DNA of 13,107 bases, from the NCBI GenBank assembly GCA_035380045.1, contig DAOSWM010000069.1, forward strand, positions 1 to 13,107. The letters are read 5' to 3'. The position numbers and the translations under genes were made by a program. Below are positions 1 through 8,662 of the stretch, one piece after another. The first letter of the stretch is position 1; the number at the start of each line of letters is the position of its first letter. The notes below the pieces were generated by a model. It worked only from the letters and a program-made list of their open reading frames with translations, did not search any database and was not told the origin of the DNA. This DNA comes from DAOSWM01 sp035380045 (GTDB lineage: Bacteria > Bacteroidota > Bacteroidia > Bacteroidales > Tenuifilaceae).

Positions 1-182
1 CATACTCTCTTCCACCTGACACAATTTGGAAATATATGCTTGACAAAGATCCTTATATTGAGTTTTGGAGAGTAAAGGATAACGAAATGTTCTTATCACC
101 ATCAGGAACACTTGATACAACAGGATTAAATCAAATAATATTAGATGGGAAAATTGAAGATTTTTTTAACAGATTAAAATAG
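1..182 (+). CDS. C-terminal fragment of an unrecognised protein (5' end outside window)
   Basis: An open frame runs from the left edge (first full codon at base 3) to a TAG at 180-182 and gives about 59 residues. It is rich in aromatic and charged residues (for example DPYIEFWRVKDNEMF) and ends DFFNRLK. I see no domain I can name, no membrane segment and no T9SS tail in the visible part. The next gene, a C10 protease, starts only 9 bases after the stop with no terminator between them, so the two are probably cotranscribed. In some Bacteroides, C10 protease genes sit beside genes for small inhibitor proteins, so an inhibitor is one possibility. That is inference from context only, because nothing in these 59 residues demonstrates it. 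Confidence 0.6.
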   Translation, partial: YSLPPDTIWKYMLDKDPYIEFWRVKDNEMFLSPSGTLDTTGLNQIILDGKIEDFFNRLK

Positions 183-191
183 AAAAAAACA

Positions 192-2342
192 ATGAAAAAT
201 AGAATAATATCAATTATAATAATATTATGCTGTAACTACTTCTCCCAAGGTCAAGAAGTAGACATTAGAACAATTGAACGAGTAGCTATCAATGCATACA
301 AAGAACTTAAACAAGCTAAAAGTAAAGAATATAAAATTAATGAAACAATACCCATTAAGAGTGATGATTTTGGTATACTCTATTATATTATTAACATTAA
401 CAAAGAGGGTGTTGTCATTGTGTCTGCTGAAAAATCGATGACACCAATTCTTGGAAGAAGTTTAAATGGTAATTTTTCTTATGAAAAAGCACCTCCAGGA
501 TTAATTTATCTGCTGGAAAAATACAAAATTGAATGTATAGACATCCGAAAAAAAGGAAAAGAAACAAGTAAAGAAATAGATTATTTATGGAAAAAGTATG
601 ATGTCCCAATAACTGATTATTCACCCGAAAAAGATAAGTTGTCAACTGGTCCTCTTATTGAAACAAAATGGGGACAAAAAAAAGGATATAACAGATTTTG
701 TCCTACTTACAATTCAAATGGAGACCATTGTGCTGCCGGTTGTGTAGCTGTAGCTATGGCACAAGTATTAAAGTATTGGAGTTGCAAAGTTAATGAAACT
801 GGTTCGCATTCTTATTGGTGGACCCCTTCTTGGCTTTCCCCTGTATCAACTCTTCTCGAAGCTGATTTTGAAAATGCTAATTACCAATGGGCACAAATGG
901 ATTCATTATTCCCAGATGATCACAATGCTTTGTTAGTCTATCATTGTGGCATTGCATGTGAAATGAAATATGGTGAAACTTCCTCTTCTCTGCCGAACAG
1001 AGCCAAAGATGGAATTAAAAACTATTTCGGATTCTCAGATGACATTGAAGTTAAATGGAGGGTGTACTGGAGTTCTTCTAGTTGGAAAAATTTACTTCAG
1101 AATCAACTTATGAATGGTTGGCCTGTTATCTACAGTGGTGGCAGTACTGATGGGGGACATACATGGGTATTAGATGGATTTGATAGTAATGGTGCTTTTT
1201 ATTGCAACTGGGGTTGGTACGGTTCTCAAGATGGCTCTTATTATCTAGGTGATTTTAGTAATGATAATGGAAATTTTAATTTAATTGAAAGTGCAATTGT
1301 AAATGCACATCCTGTAAGAACCATTGAAGTTGGGCAACCAACTTTGCAGACTTCTTATATATATGCCGGAACATCTCAAATATCAGTTACACCAGTTGAT
1401 CCAGCAAACCGGTATGAATGGTCAACAACTAGCGGGGTTATTTCTGGAACAGGAACAACTGCAACTTTACGAACAAGTACAAATACCAAAATATGTGTCA
1501 GAGCTTTTAATGATCAGTGTAATGTTGTATCTAACTGGGGTTGCGCAAACTATAGACTTTTACCCGGTATAATTGTTGGCTCAAATATTATTTGTTCAAG
1601 TAATCAGACATATAGCGTACAAAGTTATCCTGCTAATACTACTTTCGAATGGACTTATAGTAACAACTTAGCATATATCAGCGGTCAAGGAACAAGATCG
1701 ATAATGCTAAAAGCTATTAATTCAACTACTTCCGGATACGGATGGATAAAAGTAAATGTAAAAAGCAGTAATTATAACCATGGAACAACAACAAAAGAGG
1801 TATGGGTTGGTAAGCCATCTTTTTCAATAATTAGCGAAGATCTTTTACAACTTAGAGAAAGAGGAATGGCTTTAATTGAAAACTCAAATTACGACCCCTA
1901 TTCCTACCAGGGTGTTTCTCAGATTGACTGGTCGTACACCGGCCCACTCACCAACTTTGTTGGATGGATTAATAGAGCAACTTTTAAAGCAGGAGCAAGC
2001 GCCGGACAGGGTTTCATTTACGCTAATGCTTATAATACATGCGGTGCTACAGAGGAACAATTCTACTTTCAGGTTGTAGATCCTTTAAGAATGACCATTT
2101 CACCAAACCCTACGTCTAACCACATTGATGTTGATGTTACTGATGAGGAAGCAATTGAAAATAATATAAACAATCCAGAGTATAATATTACCATAGTTAA
2201 CATGTACGGGAACATTGTGTATAAAGAGAAGCATAAAGGAAAGTCATTTAAAATAAACGTCTCTAAACTTTCAAAGGGAATGCATAGCATTTCACTTGAA
2301 CGGAATAACAAAACTTGTTCGGAAAACTTTGTTAAAGAGTAA
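192..2342 (+). CDS. Secreted C10-family (streptopain-like) cysteine protease with T9SS sorting tail
   Basis: This 716-residue protein is predicted to be an exported papain-fold cysteine protease of peptidase family C10 (streptopain/SpeB). Residues 1-21 form a signal peptide (hydrophobic core IISIIIILCC). Residues about 22-150 resemble the Spi-type inhibitory propeptide of this family. The catalytic domain spans about 150-373: the nucleophile is Cys184 in GCVAVAMAQVLKYW, the catalytic His is His323 in GGHTWVLDGFD, and the conserved NWGW motif covers 339-342. SpeB is about 400 residues; the extra length here is Ig/PKD-like beta modules (about 375-630) and a Por-type T9SS tail from about 634 (ISPNPTSNHIDVDV, ending ENFVKE). 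It should therefore cross the outer membrane through T9SS and be anchored or released. The ATG lies 9 bases after the preceding stop, with an A-rich leader and no Shine-Dalgarno site. A hairpin terminator follows about 50 bases downstream. The gene is AT-rich compared with the ATPase gene beside it. The family call is firm; the substrate is unknown. Confidence 0.92.
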   Translation: MKNRIISIIIILCCNYFSQGQEVDIRTIERVAINAYKELKQAKSKEYKINETIPIKSDDFGILYYIININKEGVVIVSAEKSMTPILGRSLNGNFSYEKAPPGLIYLLEKYKIECIDIRKKGKETSKEIDYLWKKYDVPITDYSPEKDKLSTGPLIETKWGQKKGYNRFCPTYNSNGDHCAAGCVAVAMAQVLKYWSCKVNETGSHSYWWTPSWLSPVSTLLEADFENANYQWAQMDSLFPDDHNALLVYHCGIACEMKYGETSSSLPNRAKDGIKNYFGFSDDIEVKWRVYWSSSSWKNLLQNQLMNGWPVIYSGGSTDGGHTWVLDGFDSNGAFYCNWGWYGSQDGSYYLGDFSNDNGNFNLIESAIVNAHPVRTIEVGQPTLQTSYIYAGTSQISVTPVDPANRYEWSTTSGVISGTGTTATLRTSTNTKICVRAFNDQCNVVSNWGCANYRLLPGIIVGSNIICSSNQTYSVQSYPANTTFEWTYSNNLAYISGQGTRSIMLKAINSTTSGYGWIKVNVKSSNYNHGTTTKEVWVGKPSFSIISEDLLQLRERGMALIENSNYDPYSYQGVSQIDWSYTGPLTNFVGWINRATFKAGASAGQGFIYANAYNTCGATEEQFYFQVVDPLRMTISPNPTSNHIDVDVTDEEAIENNINNPEYNITIVNMYGNIVYKEKHKGKSFKINVSKLSKGMHSISLERNNKTCSENFVKE

Positions 2343-2393
2343 ACTTTAAGTCCACAATTTAATGGAAAATATTTAAAAAAACTTCAAACAGTC

Positions 2394-2424
2394 AGCCGGT
2401 AGTAACTTTCTTACCGGCTTTTTT
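2394..2424 (+). terminator. Rho-independent terminator after the C10 protease gene
   Basis: An 8-bp perfect stem, AGCCGGTA (2394-2401) with TACCGGCT (2412-2419), encloses a 10-base loop and runs directly into a six-T tract (2419-2424). It begins about 50 bases after the protease stop codon and precedes the next gene by about 38 bases. It therefore probably ends the protease transcript and separates it from the ATPase gene. Confidence 0.88.
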
Positions 2425-2461
2425 ATATCTTTAATCCTTTATATCAAAATTTTATTTAAAA

Positions 2462-4000
2462 ATGCTAGTTAAAACATACGGAAGCGCAGTACACGGAATT
2501 AAAGCAACAACCATAACTATTGAGGTAAGCGTTGGTAAAGGCATCAACTTCTTTTTGGTAGGCTTGCCCGACAGCGCCGTGCGCGAAAGTCAGCAGCGTA
2601 TTGCCACTGCTCTGGAGTCGAACGAACTGAAAATGCCCAAAAAGCGCGTGGTTATAAATATGGCTCCCGCGGATATCCGTAAAGAGGGTGCTGCTTACGA
2701 TTTACCACTGGCCATTGGTATTCTGGCTGCAAACGAGAACATAAGCAGCAAGTTACTTGGTGAATACGTAATTATGGGAGAACTCTCGCTTGATGGTTCG
2801 GTAAACCCCATAAAAGGAGTTCTCCCCATTGCTATTCAGGCACGCGAGGAAGGTTTTAAGGGGCTAATAATTCCAAAGCAAAATGCCCGCGAAGCGGCAG
2901 TTGTAAACAATCTCGATGTTTACGGTGTAGAAAATTTAACGGAAGTTATTGATTTTTTCAACCAGAAAAGTGAACTCGAACCCACTGTGGTTGATACTCG
3001 CACTGAATTCTTTACTCACGCAAACGAGTATGAAGTTGAATTTAGCGACGTAAAAGGGCAAGAAAACGTAAAACGTGCCTTTGAAGTAGCTGCAGCTGGC
3101 GGGCATAATTTGATTATGATTGGACCTCCAGGTGCAGGAAAAACCATGCTGGCTAAGCGCTTACCCACCATCATTCCTCCCCTCACGCTTCGTGAAGCGT
3201 TGGAAACCACCAAGATTCATTCAGTTGCCGGAAAAATTGACAAGGACACATCATTGATGACACGCCGTCCCTTCCGCAGTCCTCACCACACTATTTCCGA
3301 TGTGGCATTAGTTGGAGGCGGAACCTATCCTCAACCTGGTGAAATTTCGCTTGCGCACAACGGTGTGCTTTTTCTTGATGAACTTCCTGAGTTCAAACGG
3401 ACAGTTCTGGAGGTAATGCGCCAGCCTCTTGAGGATAGGGTGATTACCATTTCACGAGCAAAGTTCTCAGTAGAATACCCTGCGTCGTTCATGCTTGTAG
3501 CATCGATGAACCCTTGCCCCTGTGGCTACTACAACCATCCCGACAAGGAGTGCGTTTGCTCGCCCGGGGTTGTTCAGAAGTATTTAAATAAAATCTCCGG
3601 CCCGCTGCTCGATCGTATCGACATTCATGTTGAGGTTGTTCCCGTTCCGTTCGACAAGCTGGCAGAAACTCCCCAGTCCGAATCATCGGAGAAAGTTAGG
3701 GAAAGGGTTATTCAAGCCCGAAAGATTCAGGAAGAACGGTTCATTGAGTGGAAGGAGATACACTGCAACGCGCAAATGTCAAGCAAGCAAATTAAACGAT
3801 TCTGCCAGCTTGATGAGGCTGGAAATTCACTCCTTAAGAACGCTATGGAACGACTAGGTTTATCGGCCAGAGCATACGATAGAATTCTGAAAGTTTCTCG
3901 TACCATAGCCGATTTGGAATTGAGCGAAATTATAAAACCCGAACATGTTGCCGAGGCAATTCAGTACCGAAGTTTGGACAGGGATTCGTGGGCTGGGTAA
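2462..4000 (+). CDS. comM: YifB/ComM-family Mg-chelatase-like AAA+ ATPase
   Basis: This 512-residue cytoplasmic AAA+ ATPase has the usual length and order for the YifB/ComM family. The N-terminal Lon-protease-like (ChlI) domain covers about 1-170 and includes the family signature VGLPDSAVRESQQRI. Next comes the Mg-chelatase-type AAA+ core: Walker A GPPGAGKT at 221-228, the FRSPHHTISD segment, and Walker B VLFLDEL at 302-308. A four-cysteine cluster typical of the family follows (Cys352, Cys354, Cys364, Cys366). The C-terminal Mg_chelatase_C helical domain ends the protein (LSARAYDRILKVSRTIADLE). In naturally transformable bacteria ComM is a hexameric branch-migration helicase that extends integration of donor DNA; in other hosts the role of YifB is less clear. 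Despite the family name, a role in chlorophyll synthesis is not expected. The ATG at 2462 is preceded by an AT-rich stretch without a Shine-Dalgarno site, and the N-terminus MLVKTYGSAVHGI matches the family start. All key motifs are intact. Confidence 0.96.
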   Translation: MLVKTYGSAVHGIKATTITIEVSVGKGINFFLVGLPDSAVRESQQRIATALESNELKMPKKRVVINMAPADIRKEGAAYDLPLAIGILAANENISSKLLGEYVIMGELSLDGSVNPIKGVLPIAIQAREEGFKGLIIPKQNAREAAVVNNLDVYGVENLTEVIDFFNQKSELEPTVVDTRTEFFTHANEYEVEFSDVKGQENVKRAFEVAAAGGHNLIMIGPPGAGKTMLAKRLPTIIPPLTLREALETTKIHSVAGKIDKDTSLMTRRPFRSPHHTISDVALVGGGTYPQPGEISLAHNGVLFLDELPEFKRTVLEVMRQPLEDRVITISRAKFSVEYPASFMLVASMNPCPCGYYNHPDKECVCSPGVVQKYLNKISGPLLDRIDIHVEVVPVPFDKLAETPQSESSEKVRERVIQARKIQEERFIEWKEIHCNAQMSSKQIKRFCQLDEAGNSLLKNAMERLGLSARAYDRILKVSRTIADLELSEIIKPEHVAEAIQYRSLDRDSWAG

Positions 4001-4012
4001 AATGCTCAGGTT

Positions 4013-4068
4013 TAAAATAAAACTAAACGGGGGCTGACAAGGATCAACCCCCGTTTAGTTTTATTTTA
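4013..4068. terminator. Bidirectional terminator between convergent genes
   Basis: A perfect 21-bp inverted repeat (4013-4033 with 4048-4068) encloses a 14-base loop, within which TGA/TCA could pair a further 3 bp. The inner stem is five G:C pairs. The outer stem is A/T-rich, so it supplies a T-rich run after the G/C core on either strand. It begins 12 bases after the ATPase stop and ends one base before the stop codon of the minus-strand gene, so it can end transcripts arriving from both sides. Confidence 0.92.
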
Positions 4069-4069
4069 T

Positions 4070-7000
4070 TTACTGCTTTAAAAACTTCACAACCTCAACC
4101 TCTCCATTAACAGCCACCTCCAACAGGTAAATACCTGGTGTAAATGATGAAACATCGAGTGCTGGAGTATCAATACCGAAAAACTGTTTTGCAGAAATCA
4201 GCTGCCCTTGTAAATTGTAAACCTTCAAACTTATATTTGATGAATGCTTCTCGAACCCCTTTAAATACAATATACTTTTTGTAGGGTTAGGATATATACA
4301 AAAGCTAATTCCATCAACTAATGGTAACGCAGTTGCTTCCCCAACTGTTAGCATTACAACCTGCGAGCTGGTTGCCAGCGAATCGTCGGCAACTGTTACC
4401 GTGAATTCGGTTTCACCCTCATAGCCATTTAGCACATTGATTGTAAGCAGGTTGTCAACAACCTCGATATCAATATCTGAATTACTAGATTCAGCAGAGT
4501 ATGTAAAGATATAAGAATCAATATCGGTTGCGCTTAACGAAAGAACGAATTCTTGATTTGTTGCTATTTCTATATCTTCTATATCAATTAGTAAAGGAGG
4601 ATCGTTTACCGGCAGCACCTCCAATACAAACTGCTGAGCAACCGTTTTAAGGCCATCAGTTACGTAAACAGTAACATCGGTTTGACCGAACCTATTAGCC
4701 TGAGGAGTAAAAGTTATACTACGTTGTGTATTCGTAACTGCCTGAGAAGGCGATACACTCACCCCCTCTTGGTTCACAAGTTCCTGATCACTCACTTCAA
4801 CCCACACCTCAAGCATATCGGAGGCATCCTTATCGGTTGGGGTAATTATCAACTCAATAGGTGTATCTTCTTCTGTTGCTAACGCGTTAATTGGAGAAAG
4901 CGATGGCATTATGTTGGATGCTTTATACTTGAACTTAACTTGGTGATTGGTTGTGTTCACCCCATCGTAGGCAGAGATATTCACCAAGAAATTGCTACTA
5001 TAATTCTCAGCAGGAGTAATAATCAAATCTCCCTGCGAGAATACAATCTGCTCAACAGCATTTTCAGGTTCCGGCACATAACCTATTTCAAGTTCTGATG
5101 CAGGTGTTTCCCTATCAGTAACCAATAAACCTGCTGTAATTTGTGAATTTCGGAGGAAAACCATACTATCGACCATAAAAATTTCGGGGGCTAAATTCAA
5201 TCCCTCAACCTTTAGCATGAATTCCCTGCTTGTTTTGGTTGTATCGTCGGTAGCAGAAACGGCCACAACCATGTTGCCAAAGAAATTTTCAGGAGGCGTA
5301 AGGTTTAACTCAACCTTTCCTGTTTCAATCAAGTTGAAGTTTGACAGGGTTCCCTCTAAACCAGTTTCGATACTCCAGGTAATTTCTTCGTCGGGTGTAT
5401 CAGGATCGGTGTATTCAATGTTCACACTAGCAACCTCACCCTCAACTATGGTTTGGTTAGAAATTTGTTGAATGGTAACGGGCACTTTCTTTGCTAAATT
5501 ACCTATCGATATGGAATCGGCATTAGACTCGGCTGCCATTGTACCCTTTCCCTTCGCTCCTTTAAATCCAACTCGGTCGAAGATAACATCAGTGGCATTT
5601 CCAGAGGGTTTCCCATCGCTAGCTTTTGAAGGAGCAGCGTACCTGGCACGATACAGCACCAACGGAGAGGAAGGGTTATACCTGAATAGTTGAATATTGA
5701 AAAGGGTTCCATTCAACTCATCGGCATTGGTAACAACAAGTTCCGGCGGAGCCGAATTATCACCCCCAACTACCATTGTAAATGTAACATTTACTGTATC
5801 ACCCCAGGTAACATCTAGGTAATCACCCTTTGAAATGAATATTTCAGCTCTTGATTTTTTTGATGATCCTGCCAGATTGTTAATTGTAATAACTTCGGGT
5901 AGCGAAGTGCTATCCTGATCAAACACACGGTATAGAATATAATCCTGATTTGCATCGTGCTGAGAAGTGTAGGTGAATGTCATGTTGTTGCCGGTTTGTA
6001 CAATTGTACTTGGCTGCATTCCCATTCCGTCCCCAGACTCATTTGTAACTATAAACTCAACCGAAATTTCTTCGAGCGAATTATCAATATCGCTCACAAA
6101 AGGAGTGAAATCAATTGTAACAGAATTAAGCCCCTGAGCATCAACAACCCCCTGAACTGCAACGGGCGCATCATTCACAGGTGTTACAGTAATTACTATT
6201 TCGAGGTCGGGAGTCCAATCTCCATGAAAATCTTTTGCCTGAAAAACAACGTAATCGGTACCATACCAATCGGGTTCGGGAGTATAGGTAAATGCCAAGT
6301 CGTTAATTACAAGTTCACCATGCGAAGGTTCTGCAATTATATTGTATTCTAGGTTCTCAATATCCGACTCTCGGTCGGATACAACAGGGATAAAAGTAAT
6401 TTGTGAGTCCTCATCGAGAACAATATCGGGTATTGAAACATAGGCTGGCTCGTTCGACATTGCAACCTCGAACCAAAGGATAAGCTGTTCCGATTCAAGC
6501 CCATCGGGCTCAACTTCACGAGCAGCGATGTAAACCAAATCGGTTCCATAAAACCCTGGATTAGGAGTATACGTGCTGGACAAAAGATCGAAAGTTCCAT
6601 TGAATGGACCGTAGTTAGCAACTAACTCCATCGCTGATGCGAATTCCCCATCAACAGAATCGGTATAAGAAATTCCTTCAACAATAACTGGCAGATCTTC
6701 AAGAGTATTAAAATTTCGTGTGTTTGCAGCAATTTGGGGAGCATCATTAACATAATCAACGGTAATGTAAACGGTAGCATCGTTCTGGAGTGGGTTTACT
6801 CCCGATTCTTTCACTCTATATTTAAACTCATCGTCACCAAAATAGTTTTCAACTGGAGTGTAAATGAATATTCGCGAAGAAACCTGTTCAAGCGTTCCAT
6901 GCAAAGGCTGTGAGAGAAGTTCGTAAACTAAACCAGAAGGGGTTTCAGTGTCGTTACCCTGCAACACCACAAGCGCTTCCTCGTCCTCGTTGGTATTAAC

Positions 7001-8602
7001 CAGCACGTTGTTTGCTGTTGGAGGTGTGTTTGTAACCAGAACAGAAAGAGGAAGGCTCTTCGACCTATTATGCTGCTTATCATTGAATAGTATGTTAATC
7101 GAGAAAGTACCAGCCGATGAAATCGGAGGGTTTCCCACAAGGTTAACCTCGGCATACTGATCGGTGAACTTCAACTTTGCAATGCCGCCAACAGCACCCG
7201 AAACACTCAGCCATGCAGGAGCATTCTGGAGTGACACAATGAGAGAATCGCTATCAGAATCGTAGAATTTCAACGGAGAGGTGTAGGCTAATCCCTCGTA
7301 GGCATTGTTCAGCAATGTGGTTTCCAGCACGGGTGCTGCTGAGGCTGGCTGAACAGTAATAGTAAACGACTGGCTAACTGGAGTTTCAATCACATTATCG
7401 GTTAATTGTAATGTTACAGCATGTTCACCAACATTTTCCACTTGGGGAATGCCTAAGAGAGTTGCAGCGCCATTGGCTTCACCTGTTTCAAGGGTAAGCC
7501 AACTTGGTGAACCTTCCGAGCTAATAACAAGGGCATCATCATCGGCATCGGTTGCTGTAATGTAGTACATATAAACTGTACCCTGAACAACATTTTTAAC
7601 AGGTGATGACGTAAATTTTGGAGGACTATTTACTTGATTTACTGTAATTTGAAAATTAAAGGTACTACTCTGATTCACACCATCGGTCACCTTAATGGGC
7701 ACGCTAAGCGTGCCAAAGAAATTAGGCAATGGGGTAATAGTTAGCCCGCTTAACATGTAGTTGTTACCTGGAAAAACAATTAATGAGTGTGATTGATTTG
7801 GATCTGGATCAGAAAAGATTACCATATCAAGATTTAGCGTAAAAGGTTGATCCTCGTTAGTTTCAACTGGATTTTGACCAGTAATTACTGGTGGTTTATT
7901 AACATTTCTCACATAAAGACTGGTGTAAGCAATGTCAGAGTCGAGTTTTCCATCGTTCACTATTAAGCTTATGGTATAATTCGTATGCGCAACAACTTCA
8001 GGAGCAACAAAAATCAGCGTTGAAGACGATAAATTGAGACCCTCAATTTGTGGTGAGACAGTCCATTTATAGGTTAATGCGTCACCATCGGGATCGGAAG
8101 AATTGGCACCGTTAAATGTTACATTAACCCCTTCATTCACAGCCTGACTTTGACTAACAATAGCAATAGGTTTACGATTTACGCTAACGCTTAAAGCTAC
8201 CATAACAGTAGCTCCGGGTTCAAAAAAACCTGTTCCAGATGAGTATGTTGCCTTAACGGTTAAATGCTCCTGCGCCAGGCCCAAGTCGTAAATACGAAAT
8301 GAAATTGGGTTTCCAGGAGTATAGCCATCAACACCGCCAGTTGTTGGGTCATCTTTTGATACTCGAACCTCGATGAAATTGTTTATAACAGTCGGTCGAA
8401 CGGCTGCACCAACACAAATATCTCCATCGAATACACCAATTTCGCTACCGGGAATTACGCTAACTCCATTCACAGTAATGGAGGTAATATAAATATTCAT
8501 GTGGTCGAGACCATTTCCCGTCCAAACAGGTGTGAAGTGGGTTTGAGCAAATGAAGCGCTTCCTGCTACTATAATTGATAGGATTATTAACAATCTTTTC
8601 AT
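4070..8602 (-). CDS. Giant T9SS-secreted surface protein with cadherin/Tandem-95 Ig-like array
   Basis: This 1510-residue protein is predicted to be extracellular and built almost wholly of beta-sandwich modules. I chose the ATG at 8600-8602 because it gives a clean signal peptide (MKRLLIILSIIVAGSASFAQ); the frame stays open to 8650 and an ATG 24 bases upstream also gives a possible start. Residues 23-141 form a module beginning TPVWTGNGLDH and including IGVFDGDICVG. A PKD/REJ-like domain follows (about 143-235). Then come cadherin-like and putative-Ig domains and Tandem-95-type repeats, beginning near 249, 538, 633, 729 and 1243, with linkers such as VNDAP and VNDPP. Many Asp-rich loops (SSDPDGD, TDADDDA, YDSDSDS) suggest calcium binding. 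Residues 912-1039 differ from the rest. A T9SS tail runs from about 1433 (YPNPTKSILYLKGF, ending VVKFLKQ). The gene follows the SusD-fusion gene after 60 bases with no terminator, so the two are probably one operon. No catalytic domain was seen; adhesion or matrix binding is the likeliest role, by inference. Confidence 0.87.
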   Translation of the reverse strand: MKRLLIILSIIVAGSASFAQTHFTPVWTGNGLDHMNIYITSITVNGVSVIPGSEIGVFDGDICVGAAVRPTVINNFIEVRVSKDDPTTGGVDGYTPGNPISFRIYDLGLAQEHLTVKATYSSGTGFFEPGATVMVALSVSVNRKPIAIVSQSQAVNEGVNVTFNGANSSDPDGDALTYKWTVSPQIEGLNLSSSTLIFVAPEVVAHTNYTISLIVNDGKLDSDIAYTSLYVRNVNKPPVITGQNPVETNEDQPFTLNLDMVIFSDPDPNQSHSLIVFPGNNYMLSGLTITPLPNFFGTLSVPIKVTDGVNQSSTFNFQITVNQVNSPPKFTSSPVKNVVQGTVYMYYITATDADDDALVISSEGSPSWLTLETGEANGAATLLGIPQVENVGEHAVTLQLTDNVIETPVSQSFTITVQPASAAPVLETTLLNNAYEGLAYTSPLKFYDSDSDSLIVSLQNAPAWLSVSGAVGGIAKLKFTDQYAEVNLVGNPPISSAGTFSINILFNDKQHNRSKSLPLSVLVTNTPPTANNVLVNTNEDEEALVVLQGNDTETPSGLVYELLSQPLHGTLEQVSSRIFIYTPVENYFGDDEFKYRVKESGVNPLQNDATVYITVDYVNDAPQIAANTRNFNTLEDLPVIVEGISYTDSVDGEFASAMELVANYGPFNGTFDLLSSTYTPNPGFYGTDLVYIAAREVEPDGLESEQLILWFEVAMSNEPAYVSIPDIVLDEDSQITFIPVVSDRESDIENLEYNIIAEPSHGELVINDLAFTYTPEPDWYGTDYVVFQAKDFHGDWTPDLEIVITVTPVNDAPVAVQGVVDAQGLNSVTIDFTPFVSDIDNSLEEISVEFIVTNESGDGMGMQPSTIVQTGNNMTFTYTSQHDANQDYILYRVFDQDSTSLPEVITINNLAGSSKKSRAEIFISKGDYLDVTWGDTVNVTFTMVVGGDNSAPPELVVTNADELNGTLFNIQLFRYNPSSPLVLYRARYAAPSKASDGKPSGNATDVIFDRVGFKGAKGKGTMAAESNADSISIGNLAKKVPVTIQQISNQTIVEGEVASVNIEYTDPDTPDEEITWSIETGLEGTLSNFNLIETGKVELNLTPPENFFGNMVVAVSATDDTTKTSREFMLKVEGLNLAPEIFMVDSMVFLRNSQITAGLLVTDRETPASELEIGYVPEPENAVEQIVFSQGDLIITPAENYSSNFLVNISAYDGVNTTNHQVKFKYKASNIMPSLSPINALATEEDTPIELIITPTDKDASDMLEVWVEVSDQELVNQEGVSVSPSQAVTNTQRSITFTPQANRFGQTDVTVYVTDGLKTVAQQFVLEVLPVNDPPLLIDIEDIEIATNQEFVLSLSATDIDSYIFTYSAESSNSDIDIEVVDNLLTINVLNGYEGETEFTVTVADDSLATSSQVVMLTVGEATALPLVDGISFCIYPNPTKSILYLKGFEKHSSNISLKVYNLQGQLISAKQFFGIDTPALDVSSFTPGIYLLEVAVNGEVEVVKFLKQ
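4328..8176 (-). repeat. Array of cadherin-like, Ig-like and Tandem-95-type protein repeats
   Basis: Roughly a dozen beta-sandwich units of about 90-100 residues lie between residues 143 and 1425 of the encoded protein. The recurring frame is an E-D-containing start (NEDQPF, NEDEEA, TLEDLP, LDEDSQ, TEEDTP), a middle YTP-x-x-x-(F/W/Y)-(F/Y)-G motif (YTPVENYFG, YTPNPGFYG, YTPEPDWYG) and a V-N-x-x-P linker. Units are diverged at the DNA level, so this is an old protein-level array and not a recent DNA duplication. Exact unit boundaries are approximate. Confidence 0.72.
5486..5869 (-). other. Atypical insert module within the cadherin-like array
   Basis: Residues 912-1039 of the cadherin-array protein break the repeat pattern. 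The segment starts GSSKKSRAEIFISKGDYLDV and lacks the E-D start and the YTP-FG core of its neighbours. It ends in a Gly/Lys/Ala/Ser-rich stretch (VGFKGAKGKGTMAAESNAD) before the next Ig-like unit at KVPVTIQQIS. It may be a diverged beta domain followed by a flexible linker. I do not recognise it. Confidence 0.5.
8180..8536 (-). other. PVW/IGVFDGD module, N-terminal copy (first domain of the cadherin-array protein)
   Basis: Residues 23-141 of the cadherin-array protein, directly after the signal peptide. Signature positions are TPVWTGNGLDHMNIYI, NGVSVIPGSEIGVFDGD, CVG, DDPTTGGVDGYTPGN and a final FFEPGATVMV. The same signature order recurs near the C-terminus of the upstream neighbour (8969-9325). 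Similar beta modules occur in many Bacteroidota secreted proteins, but I cannot give it an established function. Confidence 0.75.
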
Positions 8603-8662
8603 GATATGGAATTTTATTTGATTCATTTTTGCTTTTTTCATCGCTTGCAAACTTTATATAAA

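Noticed and set aside
415..645. A short minus-strand open frame rich in Phe and Leu within the protease propeptide region
   Set aside because: Its hydrophobic look comes from the A-rich plus strand encoding Lys and Glu; it is antisense to a supported gene.
2425..2461. A possible promoter for the ATPase gene (TATCTTTA near 2426)
   Set aside because: It matches the -7 consensus only partly, no -33 TTTG was found at the right spacing, and the region is AT-rich enough for chance matches.
2462..4000. Magnesium chelatase subunit for chlorophyll or cobalamin synthesis
   Set aside because: The N-terminal Lon-like domain, four-cysteine cluster and overall length fit YifB/ComM, and no tetrapyrrole synthesis genes are nearby.
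5957..6352. A 131-residue open frame on the plus strand inside the cadherin-array gene
   Set aside because: It lies wholly antisense to a strongly supported coding frame and its translation shows no domain or signal. It is a shadow frame, as are the other short antisense frames in this gene.
4328..8176. A DNA-level tandem repeat or CRISPR-like array
   Set aside because: The periodicity is at protein level only; nucleotide sequence differs between units and there are no regularly spaced identical repeats.
8603..8662. A possible Bacteroidota-type promoter (AAAGTTTG on the minus strand) between the two giant genes
   Set aside because: It has one mismatch to the TAnnTTTG -7 consensus and no convincing -33 element, so it is too weak to annotate.
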